From: CAZBQG01 sp964493945
Lineage (GTDB): Bacteria > Pseudomonadota > Alphaproteobacteria > Rhodospirillales > UBA2165
Assembly: GCA_964493945.1 (NCBI GenBank)
Contig: CAZBQG010000026.1
Location: forward strand, 1 to 24,997
Direction: 5' to 3'
Length of the DNA: 24,997 bases
Made by a program: the position numbers and the translations under genes. How positions within the stretch are numbered: position 1 is the first letter of the stretch; each line of letters begins with the position of its first letter. Below the pieces are notes generated by a model that was given only the letters and a program-made list of their open reading frames with translations, was not told the DNA's origin and made no database searches. Shown in pieces: positions 15,979-23,140 of the stretch.

Positions 15979-16865
15979 TCAAACAGCTCCATCAGGACGC
16001 CGATATCGCTCCCGCCCAGCCCTTTCTCGTCCAGTTCGCGCAAAATATCCGCGGCCAGCGCCGTCATGGGCAGGGGGGCATCCGCATTCCGGCCGAGCAC
16101 ACAGGCGCCTTCCAGATCCTTGAGCATGGTGAAGACGTGCCCCAGAAGGGGATCGGTGATGCGCTGGGCGAAGCGTGGGCCGAATATTTGGAGCGGTATT
16201 GAATCGGCGAAACCACCCCGTAAAGCCTGGGCCAGCGCCGCCGCATCGACGCCCGATCTGGCGGCCAGATTATGGGCTTCGGCGATGACCGCCAGATTGC
16301 ATCCGACGATAGCCTGATTGCAAAGCTTGGTCACCTGGCCCGCGCCGCTGGGTCCCATATGGGTCACCTGGGCGCTGAGATGGGCCAGAACCGGCGCCAT
16401 GCGGGCGATTTCATCGGCATCACCTCCGGCCAAAATGGCCAGGCTTCCTTCTTCGGCCCCCTTGACGCCGCCAGATACCGGTGCGTCGATCCAGCCCATG
16501 CCGGTCTCATCCCTCAGACGGGCGGCCATGCGCCGGCTGTGATCGGGTGAGATGGAGGAAAAATCCACCAGCAATTTGCCAACGCCTGCGTTGGCGCCCA
16601 GCGATTCCGCGATGCCCGAAGACCCGAAGACGACTTCCTCCACCGCCGTCCCGTCGGTCAGGCACATGAGCACCCCGTCCGCCGCACGGGTCGCTTCACC
16701 CGGGCTTGATACCGCCTGGGCGCCTTTTTCCAAAACCAGAGCCAATTTGGAAGCCGTACGGTTCCAGACGCTCACCGGATGGCCGGTATCCAAGAGCCTG
16801 AGCGTCATGGGCGTGCCCATGAGGCCCACTCCCAGGAATGCCAGTTTCTGGATTTGCCCGTTCAT
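15975..16865 (-). CDS. NAD(P)-dependent beta-hydroxyacid dehydrogenase (3-hydroxyisobutyrate dehydrogenase family)
   Basis: This 296-residue protein is a beta-hydroxyacid dehydrogenase of the 3-hydroxyisobutyrate / tartronate semialdehyde reductase / 6-phosphogluconate dehydrogenase type. The Rossmann loop is GVGLMG at residues 12-17. The substrate motif is DAPVSGG (Ser131 onward), and the catalytic lysine motif GAGQVTKLCNQ carries Lys180 and Asn183. It oxidises a free 3-hydroxy acid to a semialdehyde or reduces the reverse. GGAGGA lies about six bases before the ATG. It converges with the TetR gene and diverges from the second molybdenum hydroxylase operon. A 3-hydroxy acid could arise from hydratase action followed by CoA release, so a role in the same pathway is possible but not shown. 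Confidence 0.92.
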   Translation of the reverse strand: MNGQIQKLAFLGVGLMGTPMTLRLLDTGHPVSVWNRTASKLALVLEKGAQAVSSPGEATRAADGVLMCLTDGTAVEEVVFGSSGIAESLGANAGVGKLLVDFSSISPDHSRRMAARLRDETGMGWIDAPVSGGVKGAEEGSLAILAGGDADEIARMAPVLAHLSAQVTHMGPSGAGQVTKLCNQAIVGCNLAVIAEAHNLAARSGVDAAALAQALRGGFADSIPLQIFGPRFAQRITDPLLGHVFTMLKDLEGACVLGRNADAPLPMTALAADILRELDEKGLGGSDIGVLMELFD

Positions 16866-16907
16866 GCTTCATCCTCCATCGCCGATGCCGCTCTGACAAC
16901 TATCGGC

Positions 16908-16936
16908 TTGATATAGGGGCGGCTTGCTTACATATT
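16908..16936 (+). promoter_or_regulatory. Candidate sigma-70 promoter for the second Mo-hydroxylase operon
   Basis: TTGATA (16908-16913, five of six to TTGACA), then 17 bases, then CATATT (16931-16936, four of six to TATAAT). It lies in the 106-base gap between the divergent dehydrogenase gene and the large-subunit start at 16972. Two inverted repeats bracket it: GCCGAT/ATCGGC (16881-16886 and 16902-16907) and GGCGGC/GCCGCC (16918-16923 and 16940-16945), the latter spanning the -10. Either could be an operator, or chance in GC-rich DNA. Confidence 0.4.
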
Positions 16937-16971
16937 CGGGCCGCCAAGAACAACCAGAGAAAGATAAGCAA

Positions 16972-19944
16972 ATGAGCCAGGTCGCCAAGGAAAAAAAATA
17001 TCTGGGCCAGCCCATGGAGCGGGTGGAGGATGCGGTACTGCTTACCGGCAATGCCTCCTTTACCGATGATCTGGCGGTGCCCGCCGGCACTTTGCATGGC
17101 GCCATTTTGCGCTCGCCCTATGCCCATGCGGAGATTCTCTCCATCGATACGTCGCGCGCCCTGGAGCGGCCCGGTGTTGCCGCCGTTATCACCGGGCCGG
17201 AAATCAAAGAGTTGTCCGAGCCCTTTCTGATTGTTTTGCGCGTGCCGCTGGATCAATGGGCGCTGGCCGTGGACAAGGTGCGTTTTGTAGGCGAAGCGGT
17301 GGCGCTGGTTGTGGCCGAGGACCGCTATCAGGCGGAAGACGCATTGGATTACATCGATGTTCAATATAAGCCTCTGCCTGCCGCCGTCGATCCGGTGGAA
17401 GCCTGCCGTCCCGATGCGCCCCTGGTCCATCCCCTGGCCGAAACCAATCTGGTGTCCGAAAGGTCTTATTCCTATGGCGATCCGGAAACGGCATTTGCCA
17501 ATGCGCCCCATCAGGTGGAACTGAGCATCGATTATCCGAGGAATTCCCAGACCCCGCTGGAAGGGTATGTGGTGGCCGCCACCTATCAGCCGGGCGATGG
17601 CAGTTACGATGTGCTGTCCAATTTCCAGGGGCCTTTTACAGTGCATCCGGTGATGTCTAAGGCGCTGAGGGTAAAAGGGTCCCAGTTGCGCATGCGCTCG
17701 CCGGCCTATTCGGGAGGGGGCTTCGGGGTCAAGCAGGCCATCTTTCCCTATGTGGTGCTGGTCTGTCTGGCGGCCCGCAAGCTGGGCCGCCCGGTCAAAT
17801 GGGTGGAAGACCGCCTGGAACATCTGAGCGCGGCCATCGCCGCCCCCAACCGCATCATCCATTCCCGCGCGGCGGTGGAAGATGACGGGCGCATCACGGC
17901 GCTGGCCTTCGAACAATTAGATGATTATGGCGCCTTTTTACGGCCTCCCATGCCTGGGCCCCTCTACCGCCAGCATGGGATCATGACCGGCGCCTATGAC
18001 GTGGCCAATATGACCATCGTCAACAAACTGGTGCTGACCAACAAGACGCCTTCGGGCATGGTGCGGGGCTTTGGCGGGCCGCAAATTTACTATGCGCTGG
18101 AGCGGCTTATCCAACGCATCGCCGTGGAGCTGGATCTGGACCCGCTGGCCGTCATGCGGCGCAATTTCGTGCCGGCGGATGCTTTCCCCTACCGAGCCGC
18201 CGCCGGCGCATTGATTGAGTCCGGCGATTTCCAGGAAGCCGCCCGTCTGGCCGAAGAGGATGGGGGGCTGGCCGAATTGCGCCAGCGCCGCGATCAGGCC
18301 CGGGCCGAGGGCAGGCTTTACGGCATCGGTTTCACCGCCGTGGTCGAACCGGCCCAATCGAACATGGGCTACCTGTCCACCATCAACACCATCGAAGAGC
18401 GGCGCAAAGCCGGCCCCAAGGGCGGCAATGTGGCCATCGCTTCGGTCCATGTGGACCCGTTGGGTGCGGTCACCGTCGCCGCCGACAGCCTGCCCCAGGG
18501 GCAGGGCCACGCCACCGTCTTGTCGCAAATCGTCGCAGATGAGCTGGGCCTGACGCCCGATCAGATTCAGGTGAATATGGAGCGCGACACCCAGCGTGAT
18601 CCCTGGTCTATCGCCACCGGCAATTATTCCAGCCGCTTTTCGTCCTCGACGGCGGTGTCGGGACAGATGGCGGCACAGAAGGTCCGCGCCAAGCTGGCCA
18701 GGATCGCCGCCGCTAGCCTCAATGTGGCCGCCGATGATATCGAATTCGCCGGCGGCAAGGTGTTCGCCGCTGCCAATCCGGAAAATGCTTTGCGCTTTTC
18801 CAGAGTTGCCGGCACGGCCCATTGGTCGCCCGGTGAATTGCCCGAAGGCATGGAGCCCGGCGTGTCTGAAACCGCCCAATGGTCGGCGCCCGAACTGGAG
18901 CCCCCCAATGATGCGGATCAGATCAATACTTCGCTGACCTACGGCTTTGTCTTCGATGTCTGCGCGCTGGAAGTAGACCGGGATACGGGCGAGGTGCGCA
19001 TCGACAAATACGTCACCGTCCATGATGCGGGCAAGTTGCTCAATCCGCTATTAGTGGAAGGGCAGATTTATGGCTCCTTCGCCTGGGGGCTGGGGGCCGC
19101 ATTGCTGGAAGAATTCGTCTATGACGATGAAGGCAGTTTCCTCTCAGGTACATTCGCCGACTATTTGTGCCCCACCGCCACCGAAGTGCCCGAACCGGTC
19201 ATCCTGCATATGGAAAGCCCGTCACCGCTCACACCCCTGGGCGCCAAGGGGGTGGGTGAGGGCAATGTGATGAGCACGCCGGTCTGCGTCGCCAACGCCG
19301 TTGCCGATGCCTTGGGCGTGAAGGATTTACGGCTGCCCTTGAGCCCATCCAAACTGATCGCCCTGATCGGTGATGAGGAGCCGCCGCCCGCCGGAAAATC
19401 CGCTCCGGCCCCCGCCAAAAAGGCCGGGCGGAGCATCACGGGCGAAGGCGCCCTCAACCTTCCAGCTCCGCCCGAGGAAGTCTGGCGCCTGTTGCTGGAC
19501 CCGGAAGAGCTGGCCCGCGTCATTCCCGGCTGCCACGCCTTGGATCAGGCTGGTGAAAATCATTACACGGCTGAGATATCCCTGGGCGTCGGAGCGGTGC
19601 GCGGAAAATTCAACGCCGAGGTCCGCCTGTCGGATCTGGACCCGCCCAATTCGGCGGTTCTTTCGGGCGGCCTGACCGGCCCCCTGGGTGCTTCCAGCGG
19701 CGAAGGCCATGTGACGCTGGCCCCGGCCGAGGGTGGAACCCAACTCACATACAGGTATGGGGTGGTCATATCGGGCAAGGTGGCCGCCGTCGGTGGGCGC
19801 ATGCTGGATGGTGCCTCCAGGCTGTTGGTGGATCAGTTATTCAAACGTCTGACGGCGCGCCTTATGGGTCCGGATGACGCGCCGCCCGATGGTGACGCTA
19901 AGGGATGGCGGCGCTTGTGGCGCCGGACAGGAGGTGGGTCTTGA
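16972..19944 (+). CDS. Molybdopterin-binding subunit fused to a C-terminal CoxG-like SRPBCC domain
   Basis: This 990-residue protein has two parts. Residues 1 to about 795 are a CoxL/xanthine-dehydrogenase-type large subunit: LEG with Glu197, GGGFG at 248-252, MVRGFGGPQ with Arg365, and GAKGVGE with Glu763. It lacks the CO-dehydrogenase active-site loop, so it is an aldehyde or heterocycle hydroxylase. A Pro/Ala/Lys-rich linker (about 800-820) leads to an SRPBCC domain (about 821-965) with the LPAPPEEVWRLLLDPEELARVIPGC opening of CoxG proteins. The tail contains a basic-aromatic GWRRLWRRTG. CoxG normally is a separate protein that recruits CO dehydrogenase to the membrane or quinone pool, so the fusion may tether the enzyme there. 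ATG 16972 is preferred over 16924, whose first 16 residues are unlike the family. Its TGA overlaps the next start. Confidence 0.92.
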   Translation: MSQVAKEKKYLGQPMERVEDAVLLTGNASFTDDLAVPAGTLHGAILRSPYAHAEILSIDTSRALERPGVAAVITGPEIKELSEPFLIVLRVPLDQWALAVDKVRFVGEAVALVVAEDRYQAEDALDYIDVQYKPLPAAVDPVEACRPDAPLVHPLAETNLVSERSYSYGDPETAFANAPHQVELSIDYPRNSQTPLEGYVVAATYQPGDGSYDVLSNFQGPFTVHPVMSKALRVKGSQLRMRSPAYSGGGFGVKQAIFPYVVLVCLAARKLGRPVKWVEDRLEHLSAAIAAPNRIIHSRAAVEDDGRITALAFEQLDDYGAFLRPPMPGPLYRQHGIMTGAYDVANMTIVNKLVLTNKTPSGMVRGFGGPQIYYALERLIQRIAVELDLDPLAVMRRNFVPADAFPYRAAAGALIESGDFQEAARLAEEDGGLAELRQRRDQARAEGRLYGIGFTAVVEPAQSNMGYLSTINTIEERRKAGPKGGNVAIASVHVDPLGAVTVAADSLPQGQGHATVLSQIVADELGLTPDQIQVNMERDTQRDPWSIATGNYSSRFSSSTAVSGQMAAQKVRAKLARIAAASLNVAADDIEFAGGKVFAAANPENALRFSRVAGTAHWSPGELPEGMEPGVSETAQWSAPELEPPNDADQINTSLTYGFVFDVCALEVDRDTGEVRIDKYVTVHDAGKLLNPLLVEGQIYGSFAWGLGAALLEEFVYDDEGSFLSGTFADYLCPTATEVPEPVILHMESPSPLTPLGAKGVGEGNVMSTPVCVANAVADALGVKDLRLPLSPSKLIALIGDEEPPPAGKSAPAPAKKAGRSITGEGALNLPAPPEEVWRLLLDPEELARVIPGCHALDQAGENHYTAEISLGVGAVRGKFNAEVRLSDLDPPNSAVLSGGLTGPLGASSGEGHVTLAPAEGGTQLTYRYGVVISGKVAAVGGRMLDGASRLLVDQLFKRLTARLMGPDDAPPDGDAKGWRRLWRRTGGGS
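19929..19935 (+). promoter_or_regulatory. Shine-Dalgarno deciding a TTG start
   Basis: AGGAGGT lies five bases before TTG at 19941-19943. The TTG overlaps the upstream TGA in the arrangement TTGA, as coupled genes often do. No in-frame ATG lies nearby except at 19905, which would add 12 residues and a 40-base overlap. Confidence 0.68.
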
Positions 19945-20759
19945 AGCCACGTCCTTTTGATTATCAGGCTGCCGAAAGCGTCGAGGAAGTTCTTGAGGTT
20001 TTGGCCGAGCTTGGCGATGAGGTTAAAATCCTGGCCGGCGGACAGTCTCTGGGCGCCATGCTCAATCTGCGTCTGGTGGAGCCGGAATTATTGGTCCATG
20101 TGGGCCGCATCGAGGAACTTTCCTTCATCCGCGCAGCAGACGGCTATCTGGAGGTTGGCGCCGCCACCACCCAGGCCCAGTTGATGGCTTGGCCAGGATT
20201 GGCGGAAAAGGCACCCCTGCTGGCCGCCGCCTTGCCCCATCTGGGTCATTTCCAGACCCGCGCCCAGGGCACCGTGGGTGGCTCCCTGTCCCATGCCGAT
20301 CCCAGTTCAGAATTGCCTTTATGTCTGGCCACCCTGGGAGGCGAGGTGGTTCTCAAAAACAAGAGCGGCGAACGCCGCCTGAGTGCCGAGGATTTCCAAC
20401 AAGGCATGTTGAGCACGGCGCGCGCGGTGGACGAGCTATTAACCATGGTCCGCTATCCCCTGGCCAAGCCCGCCACGGGTTACGGATTTTCCGAAATCGC
20501 CCGGCGGCGGGGCGATTTCGCCGTCGTCGATGTAGCCGCCCAGGTCTGGGACCAGGGCATCCGTCTGGGTGTTGGCGGCGTCGCCGATCGGCCGGCGGTG
20601 CGGGAATGGGGGCGGCTGTCGGGCACGGAGCTGGATGACGCACTTAATGAATTTGCCTGGGGATTGGGCGGCGATGACGATATTCACGCCACCGCCCAGT
20701 ACCGGCGCCAACTTGTCCGCCGCCTTGGCCGGCGCACCATCGAGGAGGCCGCACCATGA
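19941..20759 (+). CDS. FAD-binding subunit of molybdenum hydroxylase 2
   Basis: This 272-residue protein is the medium, FAD-binding subunit (CoxM family). Numbered from the TTG start, the FAD loops are AGGQSL at 32-37 and TVGGS at 111-115. KPRPFDYQAAESVEEVLEVL is the normal family N-terminus, which supports beginning translation at the TTG. It lies between the large-subunit and FeS-subunit genes and overlaps both by four bases. The order Mo, FAD, FeS differs from the first set (FAD, FeS, Mo), so the two operons were probably not made by a recent tandem duplication. It passes electrons from the FeS subunit to an external acceptor, possibly quinone given the CoxG-like domain of the large subunit (inference). 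Confidence 0.93.
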   Translation: MKPRPFDYQAAESVEEVLEVLAELGDEVKILAGGQSLGAMLNLRLVEPELLVHVGRIEELSFIRAADGYLEVGAATTQAQLMAWPGLAEKAPLLAAALPHLGHFQTRAQGTVGGSLSHADPSSELPLCLATLGGEVVLKNKSGERRLSAEDFQQGMLSTARAVDELLTMVRYPLAKPATGYGFSEIARRRGDFAVVDVAAQVWDQGIRLGVGGVADRPAVREWGRLSGTELDDALNEFAWGLGGDDDIHATAQYRRQLVRRLGRRTIEEAAP

Positions 20760-21268
20760 ACAGATTGAACCGGGATCAACGCCACCGGGTGAACTTGACC
20801 CTCAATGGCCAGGCGGTCAGCGGCTGGGCCGAGCCCCGCATGTTGCTGGCTGATTTCCTGCGCGAGAATTTCGGGCTGATGAGCGTCCATGCGGCGTGCG
20901 AGCACGGCGTCTGCGGCGCTTGCACCCTGCAGATCGATGGCCGCCCGGCACGGTCGTGCCTGTCATTCGCCGTGCAGGCAGAAGGGCGGCGCGTTGATAC
21001 CATCGAAGGGCTGGCCGAGGCCGACGGAAGCTTAAGCGATTTGCAGGCCGCCTTCCGGCGCCATCATGCTTTGCAATGCGGCTATTGCACGCCTGGGGTT
21101 CTGATGTCGGTGGAGGCCTTTTTGGAAGGCAATACCGATCCGAAGGAAGAAGAAATCCGCGATATGCTGAGCGGCCATCTTTGCCGCTGTACCGGCTATG
21201 TGGGCATGGTCCGGGCGATTACAGAAGTGGCGGCCCGGCGCAAAGAAGCGCCCGTACCCTCCGTCTAA
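20756..21268 (+). CDS. 2Fe-2S subunit of molybdenum hydroxylase 2
   Basis: This 170-residue protein carries two 2Fe-2S clusters. The first has Cys48, Cys53, Cys56 (CEHGVCGACT) and Cys68. The second has Cys108, Cys111 (CGYCTPG), Cys143 and Cys145 (CRCTGY). All eight ligands are present. GAGGAGG precedes the ATG, and the ATG overlaps the FAD-subunit stop by four bases. The N-terminus is about ten residues longer and more basic (MNRLNRDQRHR) than in the first FeS subunit, with no twin-arginine signal, so a cytoplasmic location is expected. The alpha/beta hydrolase gene follows after 16 bases. Confidence 0.95.
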   Translation: MNRLNRDQRHRVNLTLNGQAVSGWAEPRMLLADFLRENFGLMSVHAACEHGVCGACTLQIDGRPARSCLSFAVQAEGRRVDTIEGLAEADGSLSDLQAAFRRHHALQCGYCTPGVLMSVEAFLEGNTDPKEEEIRDMLSGHLCRCTGYVGMVRAITEVAARRKEAPVPSV

Positions 21269-21284
21269 AGGGAGATACTTTTCC

Positions 21285-22082
21285 ATGGCTCAACAAATTC
21301 AGGTCAACGGCATTTCCATAAATTATGAACTGAGCGGGCCGGAAGATGCTCCCACCGTCATGCTCAGCCATTCCCTGGCCGCCGATCTCACCATGTGGGA
21401 GCCCCAGATGCCGGCCCTGGGTGATTACCGCGTGTTGCGCTATGACCTGAGAGGCCATGGGGCGACCGAGGTGACGCCCGGCCCCTATAGCATCGATCTT
21501 TTGGCCGAGGACGCTGCAAGCCTGATCCAGGCCCTTGATCTGGGGCCGGTGCTGTTTGTCGGCCTGTCCCTGGGGGGCATGCTGGGTCAGGTTTTGGGGG
21601 TAAAACATGCGGCGCTGGTCTCGTTGCTCGTATTGTCTGACACGTCCAGCCTTATGGTGCCCCGTAGCCTGTGGGAGGAGCGCATCATCATGGCCCGCGA
21701 ACAAGGCATGGATGCCCTGGCGCCAGGAACGTTGGAGCGCTGGTTCACGGCACCCTTCCACGCCAGTGACCCGGATATCGTCGCGGGCATCGGCAAGACC
21801 ATCCGGGCGACGCCCCGGGAAGGGTATGCCGCCTGCAGCGAAGCGATCCGGGATATGGATTTGAGGGGCACCCTTTCGGCCATCAGCGCGCCCACATTGG
21901 TCATGGTCGGCGCCGATGACCCGGCGACGCCGCCCAGCGCCTCCGAAGCCATTGCCGGGGAAATCGACGGCGCCCAACTGGTTATCCTGGAGCAGGCCGC
22001 CCATCTGTCCAATGTGGAACAGGCCGGGCCTTTCAACGAAGCGCTGATGGCATTTCTTAAAGCTAGAGAGGTTCAAGATTGA
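21285..22082 (+). CDS. Alpha/beta hydrolase, 3-oxoadipate enol-lactonase-like
   Basis: This 265-residue protein is a small alpha/beta-hydrolase of the PcaD-like group. The nucleophile elbow is GLSLGG with Ser95, the acid is probably Asp212 in VGADDPATP, and the base is His240 in QAAHLSN. The N-terminal INYELSGPEDAPTVMLSHSL and YDLRGHG stretches are the usual strand and oxyanion features. It would open a lactone or cleave an ester or carbon-carbon bond. The start at 21285 is chosen over a frame-open ATG at 21198 because the upstream FeS gene ends at 21268, AAGGGAG precedes 21285, and the protein then begins at the first strand. Co-transcription with molybdenum hydroxylase 2 suggests it acts on that enzyme's product. 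PcaD identity is not claimed, since no other protocatechuate genes are here. Confidence 0.88.
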   Translation: MAQQIQVNGISINYELSGPEDAPTVMLSHSLAADLTMWEPQMPALGDYRVLRYDLRGHGATEVTPGPYSIDLLAEDAASLIQALDLGPVLFVGLSLGGMLGQVLGVKHAALVSLLVLSDTSSLMVPRSLWEERIIMAREQGMDALAPGTLERWFTAPFHASDPDIVAGIGKTIRATPREGYAACSEAIRDMDLRGTLSAISAPTLVMVGADDPATPPSASEAIAGEIDGAQLVILEQAAHLSNVEQAGPFNEALMAFLKAREVQD

Positions 22083-22090
22083 TAGCGGCT

Positions 22091-22134
22091 CCCCTTGCAT
22101 GTATCCTAGGGGCAACTGGCGGGGGTGACCCGCC
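22091..22134 (+). promoter_or_regulatory. Two short stem-loops between the hydrolase and the small gene
   Basis: The 77-base gap holds CCCCT/AGGGG (22091-22095 and 22108-22112) and GGCGGG/CCCGCC (22118-22123 and 22129-22134, loop GGTGA). No T-run follows, so this is not a classic terminator. It could be a processing or attenuation element that sets separate expression of the small downstream gene, or chance in GC-rich DNA. Confidence 0.3.
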
Positions 22135-22159
22135 GTACCGTTTGATTGAAAGGATCGAA

Positions 22160-22360
22160 ATGGCCCGCAAGCCCAATTACAGGTTCGAACGTTTTGAGCG
22201 CGAAAAAGCAAAAGCCGCCAAGAAAGCCGCGCGGGCCGAGGCCAAGGCCAAGAAATCCGAAGCACGCAAGGCGGAAAAATTAGCCCTTGAAGCCGGCGAA
22301 GCACCCCCCACGGATGAGGATGCCGCGCCGCTGGATGATCAGGCTGATCAGGCCGAATAG
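22160..22360 (+). CDS. Small Lys/Ala-rich protein of unknown function
   Basis: This 66-residue protein has a basic, helical N-terminal two-thirds (MARKPNYRFERFEREKAKAA, then repeated Lys/Ala/Glu) and an acidic C-terminal tail (about residues 53-66, rich in Asp, Glu and Ala). No signal peptide, membrane segment or cysteine is seen. I choose the ATG at 22160, which has AAAGGAT upstream. A longer reading from 22079 adds 27 unrelated residues and overlaps the hydrolase gene. From memory, similar short Lys/Ala-rich proteins starting MARKPNY occur in other alphaproteobacteria, but I cannot confirm that here. The strong charge split suggests nucleic-acid or ribosome association (guess only). It may be read with the upstream operon or from its own signal. 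Confidence 0.7.
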   Translation: MARKPNYRFERFEREKAKAAKKAARAEAKAKKSEARKAEKLALEAGEAPPTDEDAAPLDDQADQAE

Positions 22361-22375
22361 CTTTAATCTGATCAG
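22344..22375. terminator. Possible bidirectional stem-loop between convergent genes
   Basis: CTGATCAG occurs at 22344-22351 and 22368-22375. The two copies are self-complementary and can pair across a 16-base loop, giving an 8-base stem. On the plus strand it is followed by AAAAT, not a T-run; on the minus strand the transcript would end in Gs and Cs. Both convergent genes end inside it, so it may act as a weak shared terminator or as a transcript-end stabiliser. The evidence is only the repeat and its position. Confidence 0.32.
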
Positions 22376-23130
22376 AAAATAACCGTGGCGAACCCGGTCA
22401 GGATCAGCAGGCCAATGGCGTAGTGTTTGTAATGCCCGTCACCTGTGATGCGGAACAGCCGGTTGCCTAGCCAAGTCCCGAATATGGCGATGGGGAAAAG
22501 CCCGATAGAACGGGCGATGCTCAACTGATCGATATTGCCGCTCCAGGCGAAGGGGATGAGCATGACCATGATCAGCGTACACATGGTGATGATGATATTG
22601 GCCCGCTGCACCGCCACCGCGTGGGATGAGGCCAGGAAATAGACCGCCGCAATGGGCGCGCCAAGGCCCGTGGCCCCGGTGATGGACCCGCAAAGCAGGC
22701 CCGTAATCACGCCTTGCAGCGTGCCCCGGGGGCCTTTGTAAGACCAGCCGGTTGCCAGGGTGATGGAAGCGCCCAGAACCAAAATGCCGATCACCCGGCG
22801 CACGATCTGGGGATCGACGGCGAACAGGATCATGGTGCCGAGCGGCGCCGACAGGATAACGGCAATTAGCAGGGGCCCCAGTTCGGGCCAATGGGCCTTG
22901 CCCAAGGCGGGGGGTAAAAGCTGCGATTGGCCGACAAAACCGACCATGATGGTGATGGCGATGGCCTCGATGGGCCCATAAAGCATGGAGAGGGACGGGA
23001 CCATCATCATGGCCACGCCGAAGCCCGCATATCCCCGGATCAAGGCGCTGGCCATGGCCGCCAGGGCGGCAAGTGCCAGGCGGTAATCCAGCACGGCGGG
23101 AAGGGCCTCGCTCAGGAATTGTTCGATCAT
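22372..23130 (-). CDS. TauE/SafE family membrane permease
   Basis: This 252-residue protein is very hydrophobic, with about seven to eight membrane segments by eye. It has the family's repeated layout: a first half with RGYAGFGVAMMMVPSLSM and a second half with GLLCGSITGATGLGAPIAA. TauE/SafE proteins move small anions such as sulfite, sulfoacetate or other organic acids across the inner membrane. I chose the ATG at 23130 over one at 23172, since the longer form would overlap the upstream dehydrogenase gene by 32 bases and adds a Pro/Arg-rich start. The gap to that gene is then ten bases, so the two are probably co-transcribed. The transported anion could be the hydroxyacid used by the dehydrogenase (inference). 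Confidence 0.9.
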   Translation of the reverse strand: MIEQFLSEALPAVLDYRLALAALAAMASALIRGYAGFGVAMMMVPSLSMLYGPIEAIAITIMVGFVGQSQLLPPALGKAHWPELGPLLIAVILSAPLGTMILFAVDPQIVRRVIGILVLGASITLATGWSYKGPRGTLQGVITGLLCGSITGATGLGAPIAAVYFLASSHAVAVQRANIIITMCTLIMVMLIPFAWSGNIDQLSIARSIGLFPIAIFGTWLGNRLFRITGDGHYKHYAIGLLILTGFATVIF

Positions 23131-23140
23131 GTCCGGAATT

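Noticed and set aside
17938..19023. A 361-codon minus-strand open frame inside the second Mo large-subunit gene.
   Set aside because: It is antisense to a clear domain-bearing gene and has a low-complexity Gly/His/Arg-rich translation; there is no Shine-Dalgarno-led operon context.
16972..21268. Carbon monoxide dehydrogenase (coxLMS) as the identity of the second Mo enzyme.
   Set aside because: The form I active-site loop AYxCSFR and the form II loop AYRGAGR are absent; the site reads MVRGFGGPQ as in xanthine/aldehyde-type enzymes.
21219..22304. A 361-codon minus-strand open frame across the hydrolase and small gene.
   Set aside because: It opposes the alpha/beta hydrolase with an intact Ser-Asp-His triad; the translation resembles no family.
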